Positions 44,810-53,858 of a stretch of 64,000 nt of DNA are shown here, piece by piece. This DNA comes from Alistipes sp. (GTDB taxonomy: Bacteria > Bacteroidota > Bacteroidia > Bacteroidales > Rikenellaceae), in the NCBI GenBank assembly GCA_017416915.1, contig JAFQAN010000005.1, forward strand, positions 1 to 64,000, given 5' to 3'. Made by a program: the position numbers and the translations under genes. The notes under the pieces are model-generated. The model was not told the DNA's origin. It did no database searches and saw only the letters and a list, made by a program, of their open reading frames with translations. How positions within the stretch are numbered: the stretch's first letter is position 1; each line of letters opens with the position of its first letter.

Positions 44810-45562
44810 ATGAGAAATATAAAACAGGTATTACTCGTTGCGCTCGGCGTTATGCTGTTTGCGTCGTGTGCCTCGGAGCAGAAAGATGAGCAGAGTGGGT
44901 CTCTGCCCGAGTTCGAGAAGCTGACATTTAAGACACCGAGCGACAGCAACTTCAATATAAATATAGTATATCAGCACATCGTCAATACGGCGGAAAGCGA
45001 CATCTTCGCCGCTATCGAGGAGTCGAATTTGGAGCTGACACTGCCCCGTGAGGAGTCCGACGTTGAGGCAGATGCCAACTTTGAGGAGCGTGCCGAGGCG
45101 CTTTTGCAGACTATCATCGATGATGGCTTCGATGCCTACGACTTGGATCTTGTGCAAACAGCCTTCCTAACGCGTAACAACGCCACGCTATGCTACGCTA
45201 CGTCGTGCTATACCTATATGGGTGGTGCGCACGGCTACGGCACGTTGCACTACACCTGTTACGACCTCGCCTCGGGGCAGATGTATGACTTCCGATACCT
45301 CAATGAGGGGGAGTGGGATACGGAGTTGCGTATGCTCATATACAATAAGCTACGCGAGGTTTATAGCGAGTCGGAGGTATTCATCACGCCCGATAAAATC
45401 TACGTTCCCGAGTCGGTGTTGCTTACCGATGTGGGTCTCTTGCTCACCTATCAGCCCTACGAGATTGCGCCCTACTCGACAGGTATCGTGCAGGTGGAGC
45501 TTACCGACGAGGATATTGCCGCGACGGGGGCGCCGCTGTTGTGGGTCGCTGAGGCTGAGTAG
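44810..45562 (+). CDS. RsiV/DUF3298-like lipoprotein
   Basis: Lipobox GVMLFASCAS, then a 230-residue domain with a PdaC-like N-half and an RsiV-type (DUF3298) C-half: YATSCYTYMGGAHGYGTLHY, CYDLASGQMYDFRYL, ITPDKIYVPESVLLTDVGLLLTYQPY EIAPYS. Members are extracytoplasmic, some inhibit lysozyme or bind muropeptides; no enzymatic residue is evident here. 250 residues. The next small secreted gene follows after 33 bases. Confidence 0.82.
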   Translation: MRNIKQVLLVALGVMLFASCASEQKDEQSGSLPEFEKLTFKTPSDSNFNINIVYQHIVNTAESDIFAAIEESNLELTLPREESDVEADANFEERAEALLQTIIDDGFDAYDLDLVQTAFLTRNNATLCYATSCYTYMGGAHGYGTLHYTCYDLASGQMYDFRYLNEGEWDTELRMLIYNKLREVYSESEVFITPDKIYVPESVLLTDVGLLLTYQPYEIAPYSTGIVQVELTDEDIAATGAPLLWVAEAE

Positions 45563-45595
45563 CGCACGAGCAAACGAGCTTAAATAAATATAGTT

Positions 45596-45919
45596 ATGAA
45601 GAATCTTTTAATGTTGGTTGTTGCGCTATTGACAACAACGATGCTATTTGCAGCTACGCAGACGCCCGAGGCCAAGGGTAAGGAGTATGCCAAGAGGTCG
45701 GTACTTTTGATATTGGAGGAGGATTATGACGAGGCAGAGGCTATGGGCGAAAAGATGGGCGAATATATGCTAAGCCTCAATGACGAGAGTTTGGAGATAT
45801 TCTTGAACGCTTATGCCGAGGGCCTCTATTACTACTGCGAGTACTATGGTCTGGGCGAGGATGCTGCCGAACTATTTTTGGAGAGTTTCGCAGGGGCTCT
45901 ATTAGGCGAGTCGGAGTAG
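45596..45919 (+). CDS. Small secreted acidic helical protein, unknown function
   Basis: Signal peptide (MKNLLMLVVALLTTTMLFA), then about 88 residues predicted helical and rich in Glu and Tyr (YDEAEAMGEKMGEYMLSL, NAYAEGLYYYCEYYGLG). No family recognised. Probably co-transcribed with the RsiV-like gene and ended by the hairpin at 45945-45992. Confidence 0.75.
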   Translation: MKNLLMLVVALLTTTMLFAATQTPEAKGKEYAKRSVLLILEEDYDEAEAMGEKMGEYMLSLNDESLEIFLNAYAEGLYYYCEYYGLGEDAAELFLESFAGALLGESE

Positions 45920-45944
45920 TAGCTACGCGTTGTAACGCCCAAAG

Positions 45945-45992
45945 ACAATATGTGCAGAGGTTGCCCCGAGGGGTAGCATCTGCACATATTGT
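45945..45992 (+). terminator. Hairpin terminator after the small secreted gene
   Basis: ACAATATGTGCAGA pairs with TCTGCACATATTGT (14 bp) around a GC-rich loop; the T-tract after it is short. Confidence 0.75.
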
Positions 45993-46092
45993 TTATGCCT
46001 CTTCGTAGGGTAGTGCGCTATATTTTGCAACCATTTTTTGGACCTTTTTGGACCTATATTCCAATTATTAGGGAGTTAAACTATAAATTTTA

Positions 46093-46100
46093 TATCTTTG
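46093..46100 (+). promoter_or_regulatory. -7 promoter box for the regulator-like gene
   Basis: TATCTTTG, 54 bases before ATG 46154. Upstream is a tandem TTTTTGGACC pair (about 46026-46046), which could be an upstream element. Confidence 0.7.
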
Positions 46101-46153
46101 TTTTTGAAATGGTGGAAATTGCGTACGATAATAAATTGCGACAATAATAATTT

Positions 46154-46732
46154 ATGGCAATACAGACTAACACACCCGAGGTTCACGCACTAAAACGAGC
46201 AGTTGAAAAGCGTTATGGACATTCGGTAGATAGCCGAACTGACTTTATGTGCTTGGCGATAGATATTGAGAGAGTAACGCACGAACATATTGCCGAGAAT
46301 ACGCTAAGACGTCTGTGGGGGCGTTTGCGCGGTTATGATACAGCCTTTACTCGTACATTGGATGTTATGAGTCGTTACGTGGGGTATGCCCACTGGGAGT
46401 CGTTTTGTGATGATATTAAGCGCAATGCGGGTAGAGATTCAGATATTGTATCGGGAAAGTTGTCGGTGAAGAGTGCCGATTTAGAGCCTGGTGATAGAAT
46501 ACGCATAGGATGGTTGCCTGATAGGTTGTGTGTTGTCGAGTATATCGGTGGCTTGACGTTCAAGGCTATTCAGACACAAAACTCAACGTTGCAGGTAGGC
46601 GATACGTTCGAGTGTAATATAATGTTGAAGGACTATCCGCTCTTTGTCGATAATTTGGTACATGGTGGCGAACTTTGCCAGCGATATGCAATAGGCATTG
46701 ACAGCGGTCTGAAAATTTTGGAGAAGCTCTAA
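46154..46732 (+). CDS. Unrecognised protein next to a Ser/Thr kinase
   Basis: 192 residues, no signal peptide. The N-terminal half looks helical with a possible DNA-binding arrangement (ENTLRRLWGRLRGYDTAF, TLDVMSRYVGYAHWESFCDD), and the C-terminal half is beta-rich (LEPGDRIRIGWLPDRLCVVEY, LQVGDTFECNIMLKDYPLF). Similar proteins occur in Bacteroidota beside signalling genes, but I cannot name the family. Lies 58 bases upstream of the kinase on the same strand. Confidence 0.6.
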   Translation: MAIQTNTPEVHALKRAVEKRYGHSVDSRTDFMCLAIDIERVTHEHIAENTLRRLWGRLRGYDTAFTRTLDVMSRYVGYAHWESFCDDIKRNAGRDSDIVSGKLSVKSADLEPGDRIRIGWLPDRLCVVEYIGGLTFKAIQTQNSTLQVGDTFECNIMLKDYPLFVDNLVHGGELCQRYAIGIDSGLKILEKL

Positions 46733-46790
46733 CTACTTTCTACGGTATTATTGTGGATGTTGCAACAAAATTTTGTAACTTGCACCCGCA

Positions 46791-47900
46791 ATGACTCACT
46801 CCCACATATCACACTCAGAGGATAGTGCCACGTATGGCGATATTACCTTGCTCGAAACATTGAGCGTAGGTCGCTTCTTCCGTGTTGTCAAGGCGCGTCG
46901 TAGCACGAAGTATGTGATTGTTAAGACTCTCATCACGCCCGATAGCATGTTTAAGGAGCTGCTGCGTAGAGAGTATGAGTTGTCGCGCGACTTGTCGCAC
47001 CGCTCGATAGTTGCTGCCACCGAATTTTTGGACTCTACGCCATTTGGACCAGCAATAGTTATGGAGTATGTCGAGGGTATGCTCCTTGGCGACTATCTCA
47101 ATGGCGATGTGTCGATGGCGGAGCGCCGTGCCATACTTGGCGACATTGTCGATGCGGTGGACTATCTGCATCATCGCGGCATCTTGCATAACGACCTTAA
47201 ACCCGATAACATCATTATTACGCGCAATGGCACGGTGCGTATTATCGACTTTGGACTATCTATAAGCGACGATAGCCTCTATCGTGGCTGCGTAGGTGGC
47301 TCTGAGGGGTACTCTGCGCCCGAGGTACTGCGAGGTGAGACCCCCTTTGGTGCGTCGTCCGATATATACTCCATAGGCGCACTTATGAATCTGTTGTTCA
47401 GCAAGCGACGCTATCGCAACATTATAAAGCGCTGTTGCTCGGAGGATGCCTCTCGGCGATACCAAAGCATCGGACAACTGCGACAAGCTATCGCCCGCCG
47501 AGATAGGCGTCGATATGTCGTTGCAGCGTTGGTAGCTGTTGTCGCTATTGTTATCACTCTTATCCCCGTAGTGTCGAATGTTGCGGAGGAGGCGCGCGAT
47601 AGGAGCCTACGAGAGAGTGTCGAGCCGCAGATGGTGCAGTTTTACAATGTTGCGCAGGAGAAGATGTCGCGCCAGCAATATTGCGAGTTTGCAGCACTGG
47701 CAAAGAGCGAGTATATGGTTAGTTACCTCGACTTTCGTGCAACTCTCGACGATGAATGTGGCCGCGTATGCGACGAGATATTTGCCGAGCAGATGCCACT
47801 TATCGACTCTATGCTCTTAATGCTGCCGAGTATCTCAACTCTCCCCGTCGAGGAGCAAGGTAAGTATATTGATATGCTTAATCGCAATGAGCTTCCCTAA
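46791..47900 (+). CDS. Membrane-anchored Ser/Thr protein kinase
   Basis: Hanks-type kinase domain (about 20-230): ATP-binding VIVKTL (Lys of strand 3), Glu in YELSRDL, catalytic loop ILHNDLKPDNIII (Asn replaces Arg of HRD, so probably not activated through the usual Arg), IIDFGLS and SAPEVLRGE. No clear glycine-rich GxGxxG loop (SVGRFFRVVKA). One membrane helix (about 245-265, VVAALVAVVAIVITLIPVV) then a 100-residue extracytoplasmic helical domain. 369 residues. Confidence 0.88.
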   Translation: MTHSHISHSEDSATYGDITLLETLSVGRFFRVVKARRSTKYVIVKTLITPDSMFKELLRREYELSRDLSHRSIVAATEFLDSTPFGPAIVMEYVEGMLLGDYLNGDVSMAERRAILGDIVDAVDYLHHRGILHNDLKPDNIIITRNGTVRIIDFGLSISDDSLYRGCVGGSEGYSAPEVLRGETPFGASSDIYSIGALMNLLFSKRRYRNIIKRCCSEDASRRYQSIGQLRQAIARRDRRRYVVAALVAVVAIVITLIPVVSNVAEEARDRSLRESVEPQMVQFYNVAQEKMSRQQYCEFAALAKSEYMVSYLDFRATLDDECGRVCDEIFAEQMPLIDSMLLMLPSISTLPVEEQGKYIDMLNRNELP

Positions 47901-47929
47901 CTAAGAGTGTCGTGGAAGGTATATGACAA

Positions 47930-47967
47930 GGGCTGAGAACAATCGCTTAAAATCGTCTTCTCAGCCC
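47930..47967. terminator. Terminator between the kinase and degP
   Basis: GGGCTGAGAA pairs with TTCTCAGCCC, placed between converging genes, with TATTTTGT after it on the plus strand. Confidence 0.85.
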
Positions 47968-48024
47968 TATTTTGTCTATCGGGTGGTGTAGTGGCTGCCC
48001 ACTTTGCACCACTACCGACTATCG

Positions 48025-49509
48025 TTACTCTATAATCACGTAGCTCGAAGCACGTCCGTTGGGATATATGCCATCGATGCTCTCGACCTTGTCGCTGAGG
48101 CGCGATAGGTCGTCGGTGCTGTATATCGCGCGGTCGTTGATGTGCGTGATGATAAAGCCTTCACGTATGCGGGCGCGGGCGAGGAGACCTCCCGATGTAA
48201 CCTTCGTTACCTGCACACCGCCCTTGATATCGAGCTCGCGGCATAATGAGTCAGATGCTGTTGCGAACTTGCCTCCAAGCGCTGCTGCGACATCCACGTC
48301 GTCGGCTGTGAGTAGGCGACGCTCTCCTGCACGGTTTTGTAGCACTACGTCGATGTTGAGTTGCTTCTCGCCACGGCGCACGTTGAGCGTAATCTTATCG
48401 CCTGGACGGTGCTTGCTCATCTGTTCGAGGAATATGGCGCTCTCGTTTACCTCCACGCCGTCTAATGCAAGGATGATGTCTCCCTTGCGTATGCCCGCCT
48501 CCGAGGCAGCGCCGCCCTCCGTGACAGATGCTACGTACATACCGCCAAGCGTCGTTATGCCCGTGGTCTCGCCCATATCGTCTAAGAACTGCTGGTCGAT
48601 GGCACGGAACGATATGCCGAGTACGGCGCGCTGTACCACGCCCGACTCTTTGAGGTCCATAACCACCTTACGTACAATGGTCTCTGGTACGGCAAACGAG
48701 TAGCCCACGTAGCTGCCTGTCGAGGTCTTGATAATGGTGTTTATGCCCACCAACTCGCCGCGTGTGTTTACCAACGCACCACCCGAGTTACCAGGGTTTA
48801 CCGCTGCATCGGTCTGTATGTACGACTCGATGCCGTAGCCATTTGCCGTGGCGCCGAGGGTGCGAGCCTTCGCAGAGACGATGCCCGCCGTGATTGTCGA
48901 TTGCAGCTGCATGGGGTATCCTATGGCGAGTACCCATTCGCCTAAGCGTAGCTCGTCCGACGAGCCAAAGGGGAGTGTAGGTAGCCCCGACGCCTCAATC
49001 TTTATCAGGGCGACATCGGTGTCGGGGTCGGTGCCGATGACCTTGGCATCAAAGGCGCGACCGTCGGCAAGTGTAACGCGTAGCTTGTTGCTGTTCTCCA
49101 CTACGTGGTTGTTCGTTACGATGTATCCATCCTCCGATATTATCACGCCCGAGCCTCCTGCGCGCGCCTCGCGCATACCGCCGCTACGGGGCTGAGGATA
49201 GCCGAAAAACTCGTAGAAGGGGTCGATGTATTGGGGTGTCGCGACGCTCATCGTCGCCTCGATGTTTACCACCGCCTTAACAGCATTTTCGGCAGCGTAC
49301 GTTAGGTCGGGGAAGTCGGTGCTTACCACCGATGATGCAAACACGGCGTCGGTGGCGTGGTTGGTGCGAAATGGTGTGTCGGCGAATGTAGGTTCGGTTA
49401 CGGATGTAGTCTCGCTGTTCGTGTTGTGGCTCATAACCACATAGGTAGTGGCAACGCTTGTAGCAACTGTTGCCACGGCAATACCAAAATAAAAAAATAC
49501 TCGTTTCAT
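48025..49509 (-). CDS. DegP/DegQ-type periplasmic serine protease
   Basis: HtrA-family protease and chaperone with an N-terminal membrane or signal segment (VFFYFGIAVATVATSVATTYV). Triad: His in IVTNNHVVEN, Asp in DPDTDVALIKIE, Ser in NPGNSGGALVN. Two PDZ domains follow (about 300-390 and 400-490; GMYVASVTEGGAASEAGIR, GVQVTKVTSGGLLARARIR). 494 residues. Handles misfolded envelope proteins. Downstream of the hydrogenase/hpt block on the same strand but beyond a hairpin. Confidence 0.93.
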   Translation of the reverse strand: MKRVFFYFGIAVATVATSVATTYVVMSHNTNSETTSVTEPTFADTPFRTNHATDAVFASSVVSTDFPDLTYAAENAVKAVVNIEATMSVATPQYIDPFYEFFGYPQPRSGGMREARAGGSGVIISEDGYIVTNNHVVENSNKLRVTLADGRAFDAKVIGTDPDTDVALIKIEASGLPTLPFGSSDELRLGEWVLAIGYPMQLQSTITAGIVSAKARTLGATANGYGIESYIQTDAAVNPGNSGGALVNTRGELVGINTIIKTSTGSYVGYSFAVPETIVRKVVMDLKESGVVQRAVLGISFRAIDQQFLDDMGETTGITTLGGMYVASVTEGGAASEAGIRKGDIILALDGVEVNESAIFLEQMSKHRPGDKITLNVRRGEKQLNIDVVLQNRAGERRLLTADDVDVAAALGGKFATASDSLCRELDIKGGVQVTKVTSGGLLARARIREGFIITHINDRAIYSTDDLSRLSDKVESIDGIYPNGRASSYVIIE

Positions 49510-49577
49510 ACTATAAAAATTAATCCAGCGGCAATCTACTCCATAGGCAATTCCAATTTGTTACGCATATATAACGC

Positions 49578-49608
49578 ATCGGGCAGCACTGTTATTGTGC
49601 TGCCCGAT
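49578..49608 (-). terminator. Hairpin at the end of the hpt-queE-divIC transcript
   Basis: ATCGGGCAGCAC pairs with GTGCTGCCCGAT (12 bp, loop TGTTATT). No strong T-tract on the minus side. Confidence 0.6.
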
Positions 49609-49640
49609 TGTAGTTTTACGCTTTTGTCGATATTTAGACC

Positions 49641-49693
49641 TCTCTTTTCTCCCTCTTCCTCACACACACACACTCTCTCTCCCCTCCTCTCTC
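49641..49693. repeat. Pyrimidine-rich simple repeat (CA and CT runs)
   Basis: CACACACACACA followed by CTCTCTCT and further CT/CCTC sequence, ending three bases before the stop codon of the DivIC-like gene. Prone to length variation; not coding. Confidence 0.8.
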
Positions 49694-49696
49694 CGC

Positions 49697-49984
49697 TTAC
49701 TCTTCGAGGATATATACCGTCTCGCCTGGTCGCTGCATATGGAAATGCTCGCGGGCGAACGCCTCCAAGAAGTCGGGAGATGTTTTGAGCGAGTGGATAA
49801 AGCTGCTGTCGCGCGCTATTTGCGCTTCGAGGCGTACTATACGCTCCTCGGTGGCTTTGCGACGACGGTTGGTCTCCACCATATCGCGCACGGTGCGCAC
49901 CGAGACAATAAGCGTGAAGACGGCGATGATTGCCGTCAGCGTCAGCCAAAAGTATTTTATCGCCTTATCGCGTTTGTCGCTCAT
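49697..49984 (-). CDS. FtsB/DivIC-like septum formation protein
   Basis: 95 residues: short cytosolic start, one membrane helix (FWLTLTAIIAVFTLIVSVRTV), a leucine-zipper-like coiled coil (TEERIVRLEAQIARDSSF), and the end motif FAREHFHMQRPGETVYIL typical of FtsB/DivIC. These act in the divisome with FtsL/FtsQ. Last gene of the hpt-queE block. Confidence 0.88.
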   Translation of the reverse strand: MSDKRDKAIKYFWLTLTAIIAVFTLIVSVRTVRDMVETNRRRKATEERIVRLEAQIARDSSFIHSLKTSPDFLEAFAREHFHMQRPGETVYILEE

Positions 49985-49996
49985 AGTTGCCCGAGG

Positions 49997-50632
49997 TTAG
50001 GGGATGTGCATAAATTTGTGTGTCTGTATTGATATGTTCCACGCGGGATTAGCCTTGACCCACTCGACGATGTCGCCGATAATCTGCTCATATACGCTCC
50101 ACTCGGGTTGCAGGTAGAGTAGGCACTTGCGTCCCACCTTGCGGCTACACTCCTCCGCCCACGCCAAGTCGTCGAGGCTCTGGATAATCACTTTCAGCTC
50201 GTCGGCACGGCGAAATGCCTCGTCTAACGGAGGCATCTGTCGCTTCGGCGAGAGGCATACCCAGTCGAACTCGCCGCTGAGAGGGTGTGTCCCCGAGGTC
50301 TCGATGAATATCTCCAAGCCGCGCGCGTGCAGTCCGCGTGTAAGTTCCCCTAAGGGGTAGAGCAGAGGCTCGCCACCCGTGATGACGATGGCCTGTGCCG
50401 AACACGACGCAGCGCGCTCGATGATGGTCTCCACATCTGTCGGCGGATACATCTTTGGGTTCCACGTATATTTGGCGTCGCACCAGCGGCAGCCCACATC
50501 ACATCCACCGAGGCGGATGAAGTAGGCGGGCTTGCCCGAGTGAAAACCTTCGCCCTGTATGGTGTAGAAGTCTTCGACAAGGGGAAGACGACGACCGCCG
50601 TCGAGTAAATCGATGTCTAAGTTAGTCTTCAT
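49997..50632 (-). CDS. queE: 7-carboxy-7-deazaguanine synthase
   Basis: Radical SAM enzyme converting 6-carboxytetrahydropterin to 7-carboxy-7-deazaguanine in queuosine synthesis. The radical SAM cluster motif is CDVGCRWCD (CxxxCxxC), preceded by FYTIQGEGFHSGKPA, a hallmark of QueE, followed by VITGGEPLLYP. 211 residues. Overlaps the hpt stop by eleven bases. No other queuosine gene is visible here. Confidence 0.93.
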   Translation of the reverse strand: MKTNLDIDLLDGGRRLPLVEDFYTIQGEGFHSGKPAYFIRLGGCDVGCRWCDAKYTWNPKMYPPTDVETIIERAASCSAQAIVITGGEPLLYPLGELTRGLHARGLEIFIETSGTHPLSGEFDWVCLSPKRQMPPLDEAFRRADELKVIIQSLDDLAWAEECSRKVGRKCLLYLQPEWSVYEQIIGDIVEWVKANPAWNISIQTHKFMHIP

Positions 50633-51164
50633 CGAGTACGTATATATCTTTGAGTGAGCGTCCTATCTGATTGTAATCTAAGCCGTAGCCCACGATAAAC
50701 TCATTGCCGATAGGCATCGCCACATAGTCAATCTTATACTCGTAGAGGAACTTCTCGGGTTTGAAGAAGAGCGTACATATCGAGATACTTGCTGGGTTGC
50801 GCTCTTTGAGGTAGCTCAGCAGGTAGTTCATACTATGTCCCGTCTCGACAATGTCCTCGACGATGATGATGTCCTTACCCTCGATGTCGAAGTCGATGCC
50901 GAGGTGCTGCTTGATGTTACCCGTCGATTGTGTACCCTCGTACGACGATATTTTCACGAAGGCGAGGCGCGAATCGAAGGTGGTCTTGCGCACCAAGTCG
51001 CTGAGGAAGAGGAACGCACCGCTCAGCACACCGAGAAAGATGGGTGTTTTGCCCTCGTAACGCTCGTTGAGCTGCTCGGCAACACGGCTTACCGCCTTGT
51101 CAATCTCCTCGGCGGGAATCATCGTCTTGAAGTGTCGGTCCAAAAGTTTAATTTTATCTGCCAT
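50622..51164 (-). CDS. hpt: Hypoxanthine phosphoribosyltransferase
   Basis: Purine salvage enzyme making IMP or GMP from bases and PRPP. ATG 51164 (MADKIKLLDRHFK) preferred over one 54 bases upstream. PRPP motif DIIIVEDIVETGHSM and FVKISSYEGTQSTGNIKQH are intact; about 180 residues. Own promoter at 51188-51195, so it can be expressed apart from the hydrogenase genes. Confidence 0.94.
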   Translation of the reverse strand: MADKIKLLDRHFKTMIPAEEIDKAVSRVAEQLNERYEGKTPIFLGVLSGAFLFLSDLVRKTTFDSRLAFVKISSYEGTQSTGNIKQHLGIDFDIEGKDIIIVEDIVETGHSMNYLLSYLKERNPASISICTLFFKPEKFLYEYKIDYVAMPIGNEFIVGYGLDYNQIGRSLKDIYVLDED

Positions 51165-51187
51165 ATCGTAATCTCTTAGATTTGCAC

Positions 51188-51195
51188 CAAAGATA
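51188..51195 (-). promoter_or_regulatory. -7 promoter box for hpt-queE-divIC
   Basis: The minus strand reads TATCTTTG, 24 bases upstream of ATG 51164 and just after the hydF stop. Confidence 0.7.
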
Positions 51196-51220
51196 CATAT
51201 ATTATTTTGTAGTACCAAAA

Positions 51221-52402
51221 CTATTTTATGCGTACGCGGTCGAGTATGCCGCTAAGTGCTGCGAGTATCACGCCGTAGTTTGTTATGGCGACACCCTGCT
51301 TGCGGGCGCGTTCCACGCGGCTGAGTACGTGGCGGCGGTTGAACATACACGCGCCGCAGTGTATCACCAAGTCATACGGCGTGAGGTCGTCGGGGTACTC
51401 CGCACCGCCCACGATGTCGATTTGCAGCTCCTCGCCGAAGCGCTTGCGCAGCAGTCGTGGTAGCTTGACGCGTCCGATGTCTTCGTTTTGTGGGGTGTGC
51501 GTGCAAGCCTCGGCAATAAGTATGCGCGACGTGGCGGTAATATTTTTTAATGCCTTGACGCCCTCGGTAAACAGCTCGATGTCGCCCTTGTAGCGCGCAA
51601 AGAGTATCGAGAATGATGTCAGCGTCGAGTCGGCAGGTTTTAGCGAATATACCTGCTCGAATGCCTGTGAGTCGGTGATGATAAGCTCTGGCGAGCGTTT
51701 CAGTGCCGAGAGTGCCGCCGCCATACCGTCGGGTGTGCAACACGTGATGGTGCAGCCACGGTCCAGTAGCTCGCGTATGGTCTGCACCTGTGGTTGTATC
51801 AGGCGCCCCTTGGGGGCGGACTTATCTTGCGGCATAACAAGCAGAACGCTATCTCCCGCAGCGCAGAAGCCCTCGGTGATAAGCCTTTGGTCGGTCGCGC
51901 GAAGTGTGCCGAGTCGCTCTTTGAGCGTCGCTAAGCCCTCGCCCGTCTCGGCGCTAAGAACTATTACGGGAGCGTTTATGCGGCTTTCGATGTCGCGGCG
52001 CAGAGCCTCTACATCCGCAATACGGTCTGCCTGTGCTAAGACGGCGATAGTGGTAATCTCCCTTACGCGGCACTCCTCGATAATCTGCTGCTCGATGTCG
52101 TATCCAGCATCGGTAAAGAGGATGATGGCTATGTCCGTCTGGTCGAGTACCTTTGCTGTGCGCGAAACACGCTCTTCGCCGAGGGTCGAGCTATCGTCCA
52201 GGCCAGGGGTGTCGATGAGTAGCGCAGCGCCCAACCCGTGTATCTCGATAGCCTTACGCACAGGGTCGGTCGTAGTGCCAGCTATGGGCGATACTATGGC
52301 GCTCTGCTGTGCGGTGAGGGCGTTGAGTAGCGTCGATTTGCCGCTGTTGCAGCGTCCCAGTAGGGCGATATGTACTCGTTCGGCGGTAGGTGTTGTCTGC
52401 AT
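51221..52402 (-). CDS. hydF: [FeFe] hydrogenase maturation GTPase
   Basis: Scaffold that assembles the diiron subcluster and delivers it to the hydrogenase. ATG 52402 (MQTTPTAERVHIALLG) chosen; a longer frame into hydG is unlikely. G1 GRCNSGKSTLLNAL, G3 DTPGLDD, and the Fe-S ligands CTH (EACTHTPQ) and HCGAC (VIHCGACMFNR), matching CxH...HCxxC. About 393 residues. Directly after hydG. Confidence 0.94.
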   Translation of the reverse strand: MQTTPTAERVHIALLGRCNSGKSTLLNALTAQQSAIVSPIAGTTTDPVRKAIEIHGLGAALLIDTPGLDDSSTLGEERVSRTAKVLDQTDIAIILFTDAGYDIEQQIIEECRVREITTIAVLAQADRIADVEALRRDIESRINAPVIVLSAETGEGLATLKERLGTLRATDQRLITEGFCAAGDSVLLVMPQDKSAPKGRLIQPQVQTIRELLDRGCTITCCTPDGMAAALSALKRSPELIITDSQAFEQVYSLKPADSTLTSFSILFARYKGDIELFTEGVKALKNITATSRILIAEACTHTPQNEDIGRVKLPRLLRKRFGEELQIDIVGGAEYPDDLTPYDLVIHCGACMFNRRHVLSRVERARKQGVAITNYGVILAALSGILDRVRIK

Positions 52403-52415
52403 CGTCGATAGATAG

Positions 52416-53846
52416 TTAGAAGCGGAAGTCGCGCTTGCCATTAATAATCTCTTGTAGGTTGCGCTCGGTAATGGCACGTACCTTCTCCGAGGGGATGATG
52501 GGTGTCTGCTCGGCAATCATCTTCTTGCCCAGCAGCTTAACACGTGGCGAGGCGTAATCTTCGAGGTACTCGGCAAGTGTCATTAGCGCATTTGGGGCGC
52601 AGCAGTTGCCGATAAGACCGCGCTTGGCAAGCGACATAAACCTATCGCCCGTGCGTCCCTCGCGGTAGCAGGCGGTGCAAAAGCTCGGCATATAGCCCAG
52701 CTCCAAGAGCCAACCCACAATATCGTCCAACGTGCGGTTGTCCGAGATGTCGAACTGTGCTGACTCCTCGGCATCCTCTATTCCCTCGGCGTAGCCTCCC
52801 ACGCTGGTACGTGAGCCTCCACTAAGCTGCGATACACCTACGTCCAATACCAACTCGCGTGAGCGTTGCGACTCGCGTGTCGAGACAATCATACCCGTAT
52901 AGGGTACTGCGAGGCGTAGCACGGCGACGATACGGCGGAATACCTCGTCCGTCACGGCGTCGGGGAAGTCCTTGGGGTCGATGTCGTCGGCGGGGCGTAT
53001 GCGCGGTACGCTGATGGTGTGCGGACCTACGCCAAAGCGCGCTTCGAGGTGTTCGGCATGCATCAATATTCCTACCAAATCGTAGCGGTAGTTCGACAGT
53101 CCGAACAGTGCGCCGATGCCCACATCGTCGATGCCGCCCTCCATGGCGCGGTCCATCGCCTCGGTGTGGTATGCCCAGTCGCTCTTGGGACCTGTGGGGT
53201 GCAGACGCTCGTAGGCGGCACGGTCGTAGGTCTCCTCAAAGAGGATGTATGTGCCGATGCCCGCATCTTTGAGGCGTGTGTAGTTCTCTACGGTCGTGGC
53301 TGCGATGTTCACATTCACGCGGCGTATAGCTCCGTTTTTGTGGTGTATCGAGTAGATGGTGTCGATAGACTCTAAGACGTACTCTATGGGGTTGTGCAAC
53401 GGATGCTCGCCCGTCTCCAACGCCAAGCGCTTGTGTCCCATATCCTGCAAGGCGATAACCTCGCGACGTATCTCCTCTTGGGTGAGCTTGCGGCGTGGTA
53501 TGGTGCGGTTTTTTGCGTGGTAAGGGCAATATACACAGCCGTTTATGCAGTAGTTCGAGAGGTAGAGCGGCGCGAACATCACGATACGGTTGCCGTAGAT
53601 GCGCTCCTTGATTTGTCGTGCGATATGGAATATGCGCTCCTCGATGTCGCGGCTCTCTACCTCGATGAGTACCGCCGCCTCGCGGTGGCTAATACCCTTG
53701 CCCTCGGCAGCCTTTTTAAGTATCTCGTCGATGAGGACGCTATCGTTGCGATGCTCCTTGGCATACTCCAACGTGGCACGTATCTCGCCGTCGTGGATAA
53801 ACTCCTCGGCACGTGCCGATTGCGGATTGTATGTTATATTACTCAT
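52416..53846 (-). CDS. hydG: [FeFe] hydrogenase maturase, tyrosine lyase
   Basis: Radical SAM enzyme that cleaves tyrosine to supply CO and CN ligands for the H-cluster. Radical SAM motif CINGCVYCPYH (CxxxCxxC), the HydG-type TLAR MALETGEHP region, and the C-terminal second-cluster cysteines (FCTACYREGRTGDRFM). 476 residues, full length. Follows hydE after 12 bases. Confidence 0.94.
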   Translation of the reverse strand: MSNITYNPQSARAEEFIHDGEIRATLEYAKEHRNDSVLIDEILKKAAEGKGISHREAAVLIEVESRDIEERIFHIARQIKERIYGNRIVMFAPLYLSNYCINGCVYCPYHAKNRTIPRRKLTQEEIRREVIALQDMGHKRLALETGEHPLHNPIEYVLESIDTIYSIHHKNGAIRRVNVNIAATTVENYTRLKDAGIGTYILFEETYDRAAYERLHPTGPKSDWAYHTEAMDRAMEGGIDDVGIGALFGLSNYRYDLVGILMHAEHLEARFGVGPHTISVPRIRPADDIDPKDFPDAVTDEVFRRIVAVLRLAVPYTGMIVSTRESQRSRELVLDVGVSQLSGGSRTSVGGYAEGIEDAEESAQFDISDNRTLDDIVGWLLELGYMPSFCTACYREGRTGDRFMSLAKRGLIGNCCAPNALMTLAEYLEDYASPRVKLLGKKMIAEQTPIIPSEKVRAITERNLQEIINGKRDFRF

Positions 53847-53858
53847 AGTCGTTAAGTT

